A DNA stretch of 40,038 nt from DATLFA01 sp039934635 (lineage in GTDB: Bacteria; Actinomycetota; Acidimicrobiia; Acidimicrobiales; WLNW01): NCBI GenBank assembly GCA_039934635.1, contig JBDTLT010000024.1, positions 1-40,038 on the forward strand. Direction: 5' to 3'. Positions 1-8,805 of the stretch are shown piece by piece (positions within the stretch are counted from its first letter, which is position 1; each line of letters opens with the position of its first letter). The notes below the pieces were generated by a model. The model saw only the letters and a list, made by a program, of their open reading frames with translations. It was not told the origin of the DNA and made no database searches. The translations under genes and the position numbers were made by a program.

Positions 1-71
1 CACCGAAACCACCATCCCCCCAATCCGACAACCCGGACTCCCATGGAACGGATGAACGCGAGCGGCATACG

Positions 72-733
72 TCAGGCGCGATTCGCGGGCCGGTGGACCT
101 CCTCCCAGAAGGACTCGATCAGTTTGTTGAACTGCTCGGGAACTTCTTGGAACGGTTGATGAGCCTCATCGTGCAGCAACTCGAATCTCGCCGAGGGGAT
201 TGCGTCGGCGACGATGCGGCCGAGGCGCGGCGGCGTGACAATGTCGTGACCACCAGCGATCACCAATGTCGGTGCAGTGATCTGGCCCAGTCGATCAATC
301 GTCGCGTGGGTTGCGAATGCGTCGATCTGCCGATGCAGCGACTCCCTCGATCGTGGGTGGGGAAAGGCGAGCGCGTCGTCGATGATCTGTTCGACGAGCC
401 CGTTCTCGTGAGCGCGAGCGGTATAGATCCATACGAAGAACGCTTCGAGGAACGAGCGCGGGTCGGGGGCCTGCTCGGCCATCCAGCGCCACGAATCGAC
501 TACTGCGGAGAAGTACCGGGTCAGGCTGCGCCCACGGTCAGGACGTGATCGGGCAGCGGCGAACGGCCGACACCTCGGTTGTCATAGGCAATCACGTGGT
601 AGCGGTCGGCGAGGTCAGCCAACTGGAACTGCCACGCCTCGACGGGATCACCCAGCCCGGGGATGAGCAGCAGTGCTGGTCCCTCGCCGCGATGATCGAC
701 CCACAGGCCCCCGTCATTCAACCGGGCAGTCAT
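72..733 (-). pseudogene. alpha/beta hydrolase, internal deletion and frameshift
   Basis: The 5' part from ATG 733 reads as the start of an alpha/beta hydrolase: an oxyanion-strand motif LLIPGLGDP followed by YDNRGVGRS. It stops at 521 just after DHVLTVG. The 3' part resumes in another frame at about 533 (GRSLTRYF, then DSWRWMAEQAPDP) and runs to the stop at 72, with the late acid motif GGHDIVTP and a catalytic-His region HDEAHQPF. The roughly 50-60 residues that normally lie between, including the GxSxG nucleophile elbow, are absent, so a deletion near 525-536 removed the catalytic serine and shifted the frame. The ATG overlaps the TGA of the upstream methyltransferase remnant (ATGA), so the two once formed an operon. 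A sequencing error would not explain the missing block. Identification of the fold is good; the substrate is unknown. Confidence 0.8.
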
Positions 734-1105
734 CGCGCCGACACCCCCGTCTTCATTGCGGTGGCGATGGCGGCCACGTGTTCGTGATCGGTGCCACAAC
801 AACCACCCACGACACGCAGATCCAAGGTCGAGAGAAGCTCGGCGTAGAGGCCGGCCAATTCGTTGATGTCGCCTCGATCGAGTTCGGTCGCGGCGTCGAG
901 CTCAGCGTGACTGAGGCGCGAGGCATTGGCTCGAATGGCCCGAAGCCTTCCCACCCACTGCGCGTACGGGTCGAGCGTCGACAAGAAGTGCGTGGGATGC
1001 GCGCAGTTGATCATGAAATACGCGGGCGCTCCCTGGGTCGCGTCGTCGACTTGTGTGATCGCTTCGCCGAGCGCCTGTCCCGAGGGCAAACGACCGTCGG
1101 TCTCG
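730..1105 (-). pseudogene. homocysteine S-methyltransferase, 3' fragment
   Basis: From about 1105 down to the stop at 730 the minus strand encodes the C-terminal third of a homocysteine S-methyltransferase: ETDGRLPSGQALGEAI, AYFMINCAHPTHF, a conserved IRANAS..SHAELD stretch and the zinc-ligand motif GGCCGT. Intact family members are about 300 residues; only about 125 recognisable residues remain. Upstream of 1105 the frame stays open to 1290 but loses all resemblance, because there it is the antisense of a different gene fragment on the plus strand. The N-terminal half, including the first zinc Cys, is therefore gone. The stop overlaps the start of the hydrolase remnant by 4 nt. No start codon or RBS with a plausible N-terminus is left, so this is treated as a pseudogene. 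Confidence 0.8.
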
Positions 1106-1122
1106 GGGTCGAGCAGACCTCG

Positions 1123-1394
1123 ACCGGCGAGGTCATCGACGCGACTGCTCGGCGCGACTACGAACAACGCATCCGTGACCTGCAAGACGACATCGACAAC
1201 GCAGAGCGCGACAACGATCACGCACGCGGGTACCGGTGCCAGGTCGAACTGGACACGCTGGTCGACCACCTGGTTGCCGCGCTCGGACAAGGTGGTCGCA
1301 CGCGCCGCAGCGCCGACACCTGATGGCGGCGATCAACACCGGCACCTACTGCAGCTACCGCCCCGAACACCCCACCCCGTGGCACATCGACTGA
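1123..1394 (+). pseudogene. regulator/cyclase-type ATPase, decayed C-terminal fragment
   Basis: The plus strand from about 1123 encodes TGEVIDATARRDYEQRI, a coiled-coil-like run rich in D, E and R, and GGRTRRSADT, then stops at 1321. The next frame continues with HLMAAINTGTYCSYRPE and ends at 1394. Together these match the order seen at the C-terminus of large actinobacterial AAA-ATPase regulators and cyclases (GLGGR.R, then ERAR..V helices, then HL...I.TG..C.Y.P). About 25-30 residues between the two pieces are missing, and the tetranucleotide CACC at 1317-1320 can belong to either side, which fits a short-homology deletion. The N-terminal hundreds of residues (nucleotide-binding and TPR parts) are also gone. 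The family assignment rests on remembered motifs and should be confirmed by search. Confidence 0.6.
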
Positions 1395-1467
1395 ACCCGG
1401 ACCCGCTCACGGATATCTGAGGAAATTCGTCGTCACGTACGCCACCGGCTGGGATCATGGTCGCATC

Positions 1468-2076
1468 ATGACGACCTGGTTCACCGCCGACCTCCACCTC
1501 GGCCATCGCAACATCATCGAGTACAGCGGCCGCCCGTTCGACAACGTCGAGGCGATGAACCGCGCGCTGATCGACGGATGGAACCAGACGGTTGCCGACG
1601 GCGATGCCGTGTGGGTTCTCGGCGATTTCGCGCTGGGCAAGCTCGCCGAAACGCTGCCCCTCGTCGCTCAACTGCGCGGACGCAAGATCCTCGTGGCGGG
1701 CAACCACGACCGTTGTTGGTACGGCCATGGCGACCGCAGCGACGGCTGGACGCAGAAGTATCGCGACGCCGGCTTCGCCGAGATCGTGCAAGGAGAATCG
1801 ACGATGCGCATCGCCGACGTCGAGGTTCTGCTGTGCCACTTCCCCTACGAAGGGGACAGCCACGACCACGATCGCTACGTCGAACATCGGCCGACCGATC
1901 GTGGCCAATGGCTGCTCCACGGGCACGTCCACGAACGCTGGGTGCAACACGGCCGCATGATCAACGTCGGTGTCGACGCGACCGGGTACCGCCCTATCAG
2001 CACTCGAGAGATCGCCGAGGTGATCGCAGCCGGCCCTGTGACCTCGACAGACAGACGTGACGAACGGGCGCCGTAA
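1468..2076 (+). CDS. metallophosphoesterase (calcineurin-like)
   Basis: This 202-residue cytoplasmic protein carries the full calcineurin-like phosphoesterase set. D8-x-H10 is at the N-terminus (TADLHLGH), then GD at 52-53, GNHD at 78-81, His124 in LLCHFPYEG and GHVH at 152-155. These residues bind two divalent metals and hydrolyse phosphate mono- or diesters. The short N-terminus and the DLHLGHRNII start are like the small COG4186 phosphoesterases found in phages and bacteria, whose substrates are mostly unknown. The ATG at 1468 was chosen because the metal ligand lies only eight residues in; no strong Shine-Dalgarno sequence precedes it. The stop codon at 2074 is also the first part of the putative -10 box of the next gene. 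The left neighbour is decayed DNA, so no pathway can be read from context. Confidence 0.9.
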   Translation: MTTWFTADLHLGHRNIIEYSGRPFDNVEAMNRALIDGWNQTVADGDAVWVLGDFALGKLAETLPLVAQLRGRKILVAGNHDRCWYGHGDRSDGWTQKYRDAGFAEIVQGESTMRIADVEVLLCHFPYEGDSHDHDRYVEHRPTDRGQWLLHGHVHERWVQHGRMINVGVDATGYRPISTREIAEVIAAGPVTSTDRRDERAP

Positions 2077-2079
2077 GCT
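2074..2079 (+). promoter_or_regulatory. -10 box of a leaderless promoter for the BTAD regulator
   Basis: TAAGCT fits the actinobacterial TANNNT -10 pattern and lies exactly 6 nt before the GTG at 2086, the spacing expected when transcription starts on the start codon. No clear -35 is present and there is no Shine-Dalgarno sequence. The same geometry occurs at 14495, 28706, 30287 and 36178 in this window. Confidence 0.5.
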
Positions 2080-2085
2080 CCCGCC

Positions 2086-5000
2086 GTGTTGCAGATCTCG
2101 GTGCTCGGTCCGCTCGAGGTCAGACGCGACGGCAAACTGCTGCGCGTGCCCGGCGGCAAGACTTCCGAGCTACTGGTACGCCTTGCGCTCGAGGCGGGTG
2201 TGGTCGTGCGCACCGATCGACTCGTCGACGAAGTGTGGGGCGATGAGGCCGTCACCACTCGCCGCAACACGCTGCAATCCAAGATCGCCAAGCTGCGCCG
2301 GGCGTTCGGCGAACTGCCGGTGCTCGTCAGCGGCGACGGCGGCTACAAGCTCGACGTAGAACCGTCGGAGGTCGACGCTCTCGCGGTTTTGCACCAAGTA
2401 GCCGAGGCATCTCGTCTGCTCGATGACGGCGACGATCGCCGCGCGGCCGACCTGGGCGCGTCGGCACTGAAGCTGTACCGCGGCGACATTCTTCCAGCGG
2501 CGGGCGACGCGGAGTGGGTCAATCCGCACCGAGTCCGCCTCGAAGCAGCACGACTGCAACTCATCGAGACCCAGTTCTCGGCCCGGCTTCGCCTCGGCGA
2601 CACCGGCGATGTCATCGGTGAGCTCGAAGCGGCGGTGGCGACGTATCCCTATCAGGAAGGCCTGTGGGAGTTGCTGATCACTGCGCTCTACCGCGCCGGG
2701 CGCCAAGCCGATGCGCTCGCGATGTACCAGCGGGTGCGCCAACAGCTGGGCGACGAACTCGGGCTCGACCCCGGCCCGCAACTGCAACTACTCGAACAAC
2801 AGATCCTGCTACACGACGCGGCCATCGCGGCACCGCTTCGACCGGTGCGATCGATCGACGCGTCCACGGGCAACCTGCCGTCATTGTCGGTAGAGCTCGT
2901 CGGTCGCGAAGGCGACATCGCCGAGTTGTGTGAACTGATCGGGGGCAAGCGGCTCGTCGAAGTTATCGGGCCGGGCGGCATCGGCAAGACGGTGACTGCA
3001 ATCGAGGCGGGCCGCAGACTCCGCGAGTCTCCTGGCGTCTTGCCCGGCGGCGTCTGGTTGGCAAGGCTCGAAACCGCGGTCACACCCGACGACGTCGTCG
3101 ACGCGTTGATCGCGGCGGTACGCGTCACCGGCGGCGAAGCGACACTGCTCGAACGACTCAAGAGCAAAGCAGCGTTGGTGATCCTCGACAACTGCGAACA
3201 CGTCGTCGACGCTGCCGCGGCGCTCGCGGTCCGCTTGCTCGACGCCGCCCCTGCGCTCCGCATCTTGTGCACCACCCAGGTGCCCCTCGACATCGACGGC
3301 GAGGGGCTCTTCGAGCTCGCGCCTCTCGCGCTCGAAGACGCCGTCGAGTTGTTCACGCGCCGCGCAACCGCGCAACGCAAGCACAAGACAATCGGCCCGT
3401 TCGATGACGCAGTGCACGAACTCTGCCGCTCACTCGACGGCCTGCCGCTCGCCATCGAGCTCGCCGCGGCGCGCACCAGGACCCTGTCGATAGAGGAGAT
3501 CACGCGCCGGATCGACGACCGCTTCAACGTGTTGAGCGACCCGACCAGCCGCCGACCGGAACGTCGACGCGCGCTCAAGGCGACCATCCGGTGGAGCTAC
3601 GAGTTGTTGTTCCCCGACGACCAACGCGGCCTGTGGGCGCTCGCCACCTTCGCCGGTGGCGCTCCCCTGCCCGCAGTCGAGTTCGTGCTCGCTTCACTCG
3701 ATGTGCCGGCCGCCGCCGCGATCGACGTGGTCGGCCGGCTCGCCAGCCGATCGCTCATGATCGTCGACGAAGGGGAAGGGTCGGTGTCGTCGGTTCGCTT
3801 CCGCTTGCTCGACAGCATCCGCGCGTTTGCACTCGAGGCCATGGCCGATGCCCAACTGACCGAACGCGCCCGCGCCGCCCACGCCGCGTGGTTCGCGGAC
3901 GCCGCGGCGTCGTCCACCGACGGCGTACGCAGCAGTCGACAGAGCGAATACCTCGCGTTCGCGCGCGCGGAGCGCGCCAACATCGATGCCGCGTTGGCGT
4001 GGACGACCACTCACAACCCGTTGCGGGCCCTCGCCATCGTCAACGGGTTCGGCTGGGCGTGGGTCGTGCTCGGCGACAGCCGCGGCGCCCAACGCATCTT
4101 GGCTGCCCTCGACGCGGCGGGTCGCGCCGCACCCGCGCCCGACCGCGCCGGCGCACTGCTGCTTGCCTCATGGATCGAAGCATCGACCGGTCACCTCGCT
4201 CTCGCGCGCGACCACATCGCCGAAGCCACTGCACTCGCTGATGCGATCGACGACATCGACCTCAAAGCGCGGAGCTGCTACTACCTCGCGTATGTCGTGT
4301 CCCACGACGGCGACTTCCAGCAGGGGATGGATCTGACGGCACGCAGCCGCGCGCTCTATGACCAACTCGACCGGCCTTGGGATCAGGCGGCCAACGCGCT
4401 GTTCGAATCGAGAGCGGCAATCTCGGCCGGCGACATGCAAGGCACCGTCGAAGCGCGCGATCGCGTGCAACATTGGCTGCAGACGGTGGACGACCCTTGG
4501 CTGCACGTGCGCGGCGAAGCCATGCTCGGCGAGCTCGCCCGCGTCGAGCGTCGCTTCGATGACGCCGTCCTCCACATCGGTCGCGCCGCGGAGACATCGG
4601 GGCGCCTCGGCTTCCTGCAGACCGAGGCCTACCAAGTTGCCAGCCTGGGACGAGCGCAGTGCCAGGCGGGTGACTACGACTCAGGCGCGGCAACGCTCGA
4701 GGTCGCCGTCGACAAAGCCGAAGCAACTGGTGATCTGCGCATGGCAGCTCTGGCGCGCGTGCATCTGGGCCGCGTGTTGCGTGCGCTCGGACGCGACGCT
4801 CGAGCACGTGCGGTGCTCGACGCCGCCAGCGGATGGCACCGAGCCGCCGGCGGAGGTGAACAGGCAGCCATGGGCGAATGCCTGCTGGCCGCAATGGACG
4901 CCGCCGACGGGGTCGCGGGCGCGGAGCAACGTCTGCGCACGATCCTCGATGACGCAAGACGCGACCGCGCGGCGCATGTCGAAGTCTTCGCCCTCGACGC

Positions 5001-5145
5001 GCTCGCGCTCACCGCCGTCAAAGCGGGCGATGTCGCAACGGCGCACGAACTCTCCGCTGAAGCTGATCGACGCATGGAAGTCGTGTCGCACTTCATCACC
5101 GACTTCGACCGCATCGACGCCCACGCGGTCAGGCAATCGATCTAG
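2086..5145 (+). CDS. AfsR/SARP-type regulator: BTAD, NB-ARC ATPase, TPR
   Basis: This 1019-residue one-component regulator has an OmpR/PhoB-type winged-helix DNA-binding domain (about 1-92), a bacterial transcriptional activation domain (about 97-242, with YRAGRQADAL..Y and the DPGPQL motif), a STAND/NB-ARC ATPase and a C-terminal helical TPR-like region. The ATPase shows a P-loop GPGGIGKT at 295-302, Walker B LVILDNCEHV at 364-373 and GLPLAIELAAAR near 452. By family knowledge ATP binding and ligand or phosphorylation signals control DNA binding. GTG 2086 is chosen because the winged helix begins at once (LQISVLGPLEV) and a TANNNT box sits 6 nt before it, suggesting a leaderless message. The molybdopterin oxidoreductase follows after 34 bp and is its most likely local target; that link is inference. 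Confidence 0.93.
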   Translation: MLQISVLGPLEVRRDGKLLRVPGGKTSELLVRLALEAGVVVRTDRLVDEVWGDEAVTTRRNTLQSKIAKLRRAFGELPVLVSGDGGYKLDVEPSEVDALAVLHQVAEASRLLDDGDDRRAADLGASALKLYRGDILPAAGDAEWVNPHRVRLEAARLQLIETQFSARLRLGDTGDVIGELEAAVATYPYQEGLWELLITALYRAGRQADALAMYQRVRQQLGDELGLDPGPQLQLLEQQILLHDAAIAAPLRPVRSIDASTGNLPSLSVELVGREGDIAELCELIGGKRLVEVIGPGGIGKTVTAIEAGRRLRESPGVLPGGVWLARLETAVTPDDVVDALIAAVRVTGGEATLLERLKSKAALVILDNCEHVVDAAAALAVRLLDAAPALRILCTTQVPLDIDGEGLFELAPLALEDAVELFTRRATAQRKHKTIGPFDDAVHELCRSLDGLPLAIELAAARTRTLSIEEITRRIDDRFNVLSDPTSRRPERRRALKATIRWSYELLFPDDQRGLWALATFAGGAPLPAVEFVLASLDVPAAAAIDVVGRLASRSLMIVDEGEGSVSSVRFRLLDSIRAFALEAMADAQLTERARAAHAAWFADAAASSTDGVRSSRQSEYLAFARAERANIDAALAWTTTHNPLRALAIVNGFGWAWVVLGDSRGAQRILAALDAAGRAAPAPDRAGALLLASWIEASTGHLALARDHIAEATALADAIDDIDLKARSCYYLAYVVSHDGDFQQGMDLTARSRALYDQLDRPWDQAANALFESRAAISAGDMQGTVEARDRVQHWLQTVDDPWLHVRGEAMLGELARVERRFDDAVLHIGRAAETSGRLGFLQTEAYQVASLGRAQCQAGDYDSGAATLEVAVDKAEATGDLRMAALARVHLGRVLRALGRDARARAVLDAASGWHRAAGGGEQAAMGECLLAAMDAADGVAGAEQRLRTILDDARRDRAAHVEVFALDALALTAVKAGDVATAHELSAEADRRMEVVSHFITDFDRIDAHAVRQSI

Positions 5146-5179
5146 ATCTCCGCGACACTGAAAGTGAGCGGGAGAGACG

Positions 5180-7201
5180 ATGGAATCCGAGATACAGCCC
5201 GAAACGCGACGTACGTATTGCCGACTCTGCGTGGCGATGTGCGGCGTCGACATCGACGTGCACGGTGATCAGGTGCTGAGCGTGCACGGCCAACTCGATC
5301 ATCCGCTCTCCCACGGCTACACCTGCGCCAAGGGGCGGGCATTGCCCCGGATCCATCACGACCCGTTGCGCCTCGATGGCCCTTCCGTTCGTCGCGGCAA
5401 TCAGCTCATGGCCGCGACGTGGGACGACTGCCTCGACGACCTCGGTGACCGGTTACGCCGGATCATCGAGGAGTCCGGTCCGGAATCGATCGGTGTGTTC
5501 ATCGGCGGCGGGTGCTATCTCGATGCCGCCGGCTATTTCGTCGGCCGCCGCGTGCCCGCGATCATGGGATCGCCGGCGCTCTATACCGACACGACGATCG
5601 ACGTGATCTCCAAGCCGCTGGTCTCCGAGATGATGTCCGGTGTGGTTGGCAAGTACTCACGACCCGACTATGGCCACGCGCCGCTCATCGTATTCTGCGG
5701 AATCAACCCGGTCGTCTCGCACGGACACACGTCGATGCTCGGCAATCCGGTGGTCGCGTTGCGCGAGATGACCGAAACCGGCGAGATCTGGACCATCGAT
5801 CCGCGCCGCACCGAGACCGCGCGCCTGTCGACTCGTCATCTCGCGCCCCGACCGGGCACCGACTACGCGATCTTCGCGTTCCTTGTGCGCGAACTGCTGC
5901 GGTCGGGCGCCGATCAGCAATACGTACGCGATCACACTGTCGGCGTCGAATCGCTTGCGGCATCGGTCGAGCCCTTCACCGCAATTCGGGCGGCCGAGAT
6001 CACCGAGTTGTCGGTCGAGGAACTCGAAGGATTGCTCGCCGCGATCCGGCGGGCCGGCACCGTCGCCATCGAGACCGGCACCGGCGTCTCGATGGCGCCC
6101 GACGCCAACGTCACGCAGTGGCTCAGCTGGGCCGTGATGATCCTCACGCGCTCACTCGATCATCCCGGTGGCGCGTGGTTCAACCCCGGATATCTCCTCC
6201 AGATGGATCGCCTACCGATGCCCGTCGCGCCGCCCGACGGCTTTCGACCACCGGGACCGCGTAGCCGTCCCGAGTTGCTCACCGTCGCGGGCCAGTATCC
6301 GTGTGCGGCGATGGCCGACGAGATCGACGCCGGTAACCTTCGCGCACTGCTCAACTTCGGTGGCAACCTCGTCGCCGCCCTTCCCGGTGCCGCCCGCACC
6401 CGCGAGTCACTGCGGCGCATCGAGGTGCTCGCGTCGTTCGAGGTTGTCGCAACCGAGACGACCGAACTCTCGACGCACGTACTCGCCAACAAGGGTTCGC
6501 TCGAACGCTCTGACCTGACGCTCGGCATCGATCCGTCGTATTCGGTGATCGCCGCGCAGTACACCGAGCGCGTGATCGATCCGGTGGCAGACCGCCGTTC
6601 GATGTGGTGGACCATCGCGCAGGTCGGCAAGCGAATCGGTTACGACTTTCTGCCCGGCCTCGACCCGGACTCGGCGACCGACGACGATGTCCTCGCTCAG
6701 ATCGCGGCGAACTCGCGAGGAACGTTCGACGACTTGCGGCGCGGTGAACTGGTGGTCGACACCGATCGGCACTTCGGGTGGATCGAGCGTCAGGCGCTCG
6801 CCATGGGTGGGTGGCGGCTGGCCCCGCAACCTCTCGTAGAACAGTTGGCGCGTATGGAGCAGCCGGCTCCTCTGGTCTTGATTCCGCGGCGACAGCGACG
6901 CCATGCCAACGCTCGATTTCGCGAACTCGGCGACCAGCCGGACATCCTCATGAGTGCATCCGACGCCCACGCGGCCGGCGTCGAAAACGGGCAAATCGTG
7001 GTCGTCTCGAGCGCCCATGGCAACATCCGCGGCGTTGTGACGATCGACTCCGACCTACGGCCGGGCGCGGTGTCGATTCCGCACGGATATCGCGAGCCCA
7101 ACGTCAACGATCTCACGAGCACCCACGACGTTGATCAGGTCACCGGCATGCCCCGGTACTCGGGCCTCGCCGTCACGGTGCGGCCGGCGCAAGCGTTGTA
7201 G
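5180..7201 (+). CDS. molybdopterin-dependent oxidoreductase (DMSO reductase/FdhA family)
   Basis: This 673-residue protein has an N-terminal [4Fe-4S] motif with Cys14, 17, 21 and 49 (C-x2-C-x3-C-x27-C), followed by the molybdopterin-binding body and a C-terminal molydop-binding domain from about residue 565 (a PDILMSASDAHAAGV..G-type stretch). It should carry a bis-molybdopterin guanine dinucleotide Mo or W centre. There is no twin-arginine signal, so it is probably cytoplasmic. The region where relatives carry a Ser, Cys or Sec metal ligand reads YTDTTIDVISKP (about 135-146), with no Cys or Sec; an Asp or another residue may serve, so the substrate cannot be predicted. A GGGAGA sequence precedes ATG 5180 as a Shine-Dalgarno. 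No iron-sulfur or membrane-anchor partner lies nearby. It follows the BTAD regulator by 34 bp and ends 1 bp from a convergent gene. Confidence 0.9.
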   Translation: MESEIQPETRRTYCRLCVAMCGVDIDVHGDQVLSVHGQLDHPLSHGYTCAKGRALPRIHHDPLRLDGPSVRRGNQLMAATWDDCLDDLGDRLRRIIEESGPESIGVFIGGGCYLDAAGYFVGRRVPAIMGSPALYTDTTIDVISKPLVSEMMSGVVGKYSRPDYGHAPLIVFCGINPVVSHGHTSMLGNPVVALREMTETGEIWTIDPRRTETARLSTRHLAPRPGTDYAIFAFLVRELLRSGADQQYVRDHTVGVESLAASVEPFTAIRAAEITELSVEELEGLLAAIRRAGTVAIETGTGVSMAPDANVTQWLSWAVMILTRSLDHPGGAWFNPGYLLQMDRLPMPVAPPDGFRPPGPRSRPELLTVAGQYPCAAMADEIDAGNLRALLNFGGNLVAALPGAARTRESLRRIEVLASFEVVATETTELSTHVLANKGSLERSDLTLGIDPSYSVIAAQYTERVIDPVADRRSMWWTIAQVGKRIGYDFLPGLDPDSATDDDVLAQIAANSRGTFDDLRRGELVVDTDRHFGWIERQALAMGGWRLAPQPLVEQLARMEQPAPLVLIPRRQRRHANARFRELGDQPDILMSASDAHAAGVENGQIVVVSSAHGNIRGVVTIDSDLRPGAVSIPHGYREPNVNDLTSTHDVDQVTGMPRYSGLAVTVRPAQAL

Positions 7202-7202
7202 G

Positions 7203-8120
7203 TCAGACCGCAGCGCGGGCCGCGCGACCGCCTCGCTGGTTCAACACGATGAAGGCCAGCAATCCACCCATCGCGATCGCGATGCCGACGATCTGCCAGT
7301 CGCGCAACTTCTCGTCGAGCAACAAGTAGGACCAGACAACGGCGAGCGCCGGTTGCACCACCGAGACGATAGCGATGGTGCCGATAGCAATGGTTCGCTG
7401 CGCGAACACCATGAGCCCCTGGGCCGCAATCCCACTGACGAGCGCGAGGATCAACATGTAGGTCCATCCCGTGCGGCTCAGGCTGAACACATCGCCGTTG
7501 GCGATGGCCAAGGGCAGTACGGCGACCGCGCCAATGGGACTTATCGTGGACATGAATGTGGCGACATCCATATCCTTGCGGAAGCGCCGCGTCGACACGA
7601 CGTAGGCCGTCCACAGCAGCATCGCGAGTACGCCGAACACGTTGCCCCGTATCGATGCATCGCCTTTGGCCGGCGCGCTGAACAACACGATCGCCACGCC
7701 ACCGAACGCAACGAGAGCGAACGTCAGCGCCCGCGGGTTGATGTACTCGTCGAAGAGCCGTGCGCCGATCGGCACGATGAACAACGGTGAGAGCGAGCCG
7801 ATCAGCGCGGCGTTGGCGACGCTGTTGTGCGTTGCTCCTGCGAAGAAGATGGCGAGGTTCAGGCCGAAGAAGGCGCCCGGCACGAGCGCCTGGCGGACGT
7901 GGCGCAAAGTGACCCGCCGGCCGGTGCTACGGAGGTAGGCGTTCCAGATGACGCTGACCGTCACCATGCGCCAGAACGCGAGGAGCACCCCGGGCGAATG
8001 CGCCCGCTTGACGAGCGTCGAACTGAGCGAGAACGCCACGGTCACCCCGACGACGGCGAGCGCCCCCAGTGACTTTGCACTGAGCGCGCGGCCGCTCGTC
8101 GGAGAAACCGCCAGTGTCAT
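7203..8120 (-). CDS. EamA/DMT-family transporter
   Basis: The product has 305 residues and about ten hydrophobic segments in two EamA halves. Typical marks are AFWRM after helix 2, a second-half start with GNVFGVLAMLLWTAYVVSTRR, and a last pair of helices containing LLLDEKLRDWQIVGIAIAMGG. Such proteins export amino acids, nucleotides or other metabolites across the inner membrane, but the substrate cannot be assigned. ATG 8120 is preferred over upstream in-frame starts because the added residues would be arginine-rich and would overlap the preceding gene. It begins 37 nt after the last gene of the sigma/ABC operon on the same strand and may be read through from it. It converges with the oxidoreductase at 7201, leaving one base between stops. 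Confidence 0.88.
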   Translation of the reverse strand: MTLAVSPTSGRALSAKSLGALAVVGVTVAFSLSSTLVKRAHSPGVLLAFWRMVTVSVIWNAYLRSTGRRVTLRHVRQALVPGAFFGLNLAIFFAGATHNSVANAALIGSLSPLFIVPIGARLFDEYINPRALTFALVAFGGVAIVLFSAPAKGDASIRGNVFGVLAMLLWTAYVVSTRRFRKDMDVATFMSTISPIGAVAVLPLAIANGDVFSLSRTGWTYMLILALVSGIAAQGLMVFAQRTIAIGTIAIVSVVQPALAVVWSYLLLDEKLRDWQIVGIAIAMGGLLAFIVLNQRGGRAARAAV

Positions 8121-8157
8121 ACCAGCGGCGACGACAAAGGCTCGAGCGACCGGTCGT

Positions 8158-8805
8158 TCACGGCGCCATCGTACGCGCGGGCAGAGAGCTCGATCGCTTT
8201 GCCCAGAGGCGTTGCGTGGCGCGGTCCCGGGTACCGCGCACGAGCGCAACCAGCGCGCCTGCGATCAGCACCCCCAACCTGAGGTGTGCGCCCCTGTCGT
8301 CGTCGAGCACTGACCACGTCGCGGGAAGCGCCAGCGCGACGAGCCCCACCACGGCGACTGCGACTGCGCCTGCGACCTGACCGGCAACTGCAGAAACTCC
8401 GAGTGCGATGGCAAGGAGCACGGTGGCCTGTAGGCCGAGTTCGGTGAGGTCCAAATGGTCAGGCGTCAGGCTCACGACAACGATCGTTGGAGCCCAGGCA
8501 ACTGCCCAACACATCACCGCGAGCGTGATCCGCGCGCCGGAACGAGTACGGAGCACGGTCGGCGACGACACGAGCAGCGGCGCAGCGGGATCGTCGAGAG
8601 CAATCGAAGCTGTTGCCGCCAACACCAGGGCCGAGATCTGGAGTCGCATCATGTAGCTCCCGGCAGTGAGCTCCGGACGAAGGACGCGGAGCTGCCCGAC
8701 GACAACGAGTGACAGCACCGACGCCGCGAGCGGCGTGCGCCAACTCATCGAGCGCGCGGTAGGTCGCCAGGCCGGCGCCGGGATCGCCCACCGCGAACGG
8801 ATCAA
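8158..8805 (-). CDS. integral membrane protein, third ABC-operon component
   Basis: This 215-residue protein is mostly hydrophobic. It has about five to six predicted membrane segments, for example around LAASVLSLVVV, LQISALVLAATASIAL, ITLAVMCWAVAW, TVLLAIALGVSAVAGQVAGAVAV and LRLGVLIAGALVALV, and a basic C-terminus. I chose the TTG at 8805: it overlaps the TGA of the preceding permease in the sequence TTGA, matching the 4-nt overlaps of every other junction in this operon. An ATG further in (MSWRTPL) is an alternative that would leave a gap. It has no family motif I can name; position and topology suggest the second membrane subunit of the ABC-2-type exporter encoded just upstream. Confidence 0.7.
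   Translation of the reverse strand: MIRSRWAIPAPAWRPTARSMSWRTPLAASVLSLVVVGQLRVLRPELTAGSYMMRLQISALVLAATASIALDDPAAPLLVSSPTVLRTRSGARITLAVMCWAVAWAPTIVVVSLTPDHLDLTELGLQATVLLAIALGVSAVAGQVAGAVAVAVVGLVALALPATWSVLDDDRGAHLRLGVLIAGALVALVRGTRDRATQRLWAKRSSSLPARTMAP

Noticed and set aside
1..71. Sequence left of the hydrolase remnant
   Set aside because: Too short to interpret; no hairpin or coding signal seen.
1105..1290. N-terminal extension of the methyltransferase frame (MSERGNQVVDQ...)
   Set aside because: It is antisense to the ATPase remnant and has a spurious hydrophobic run; no resemblance to the methyltransferase N-terminus.
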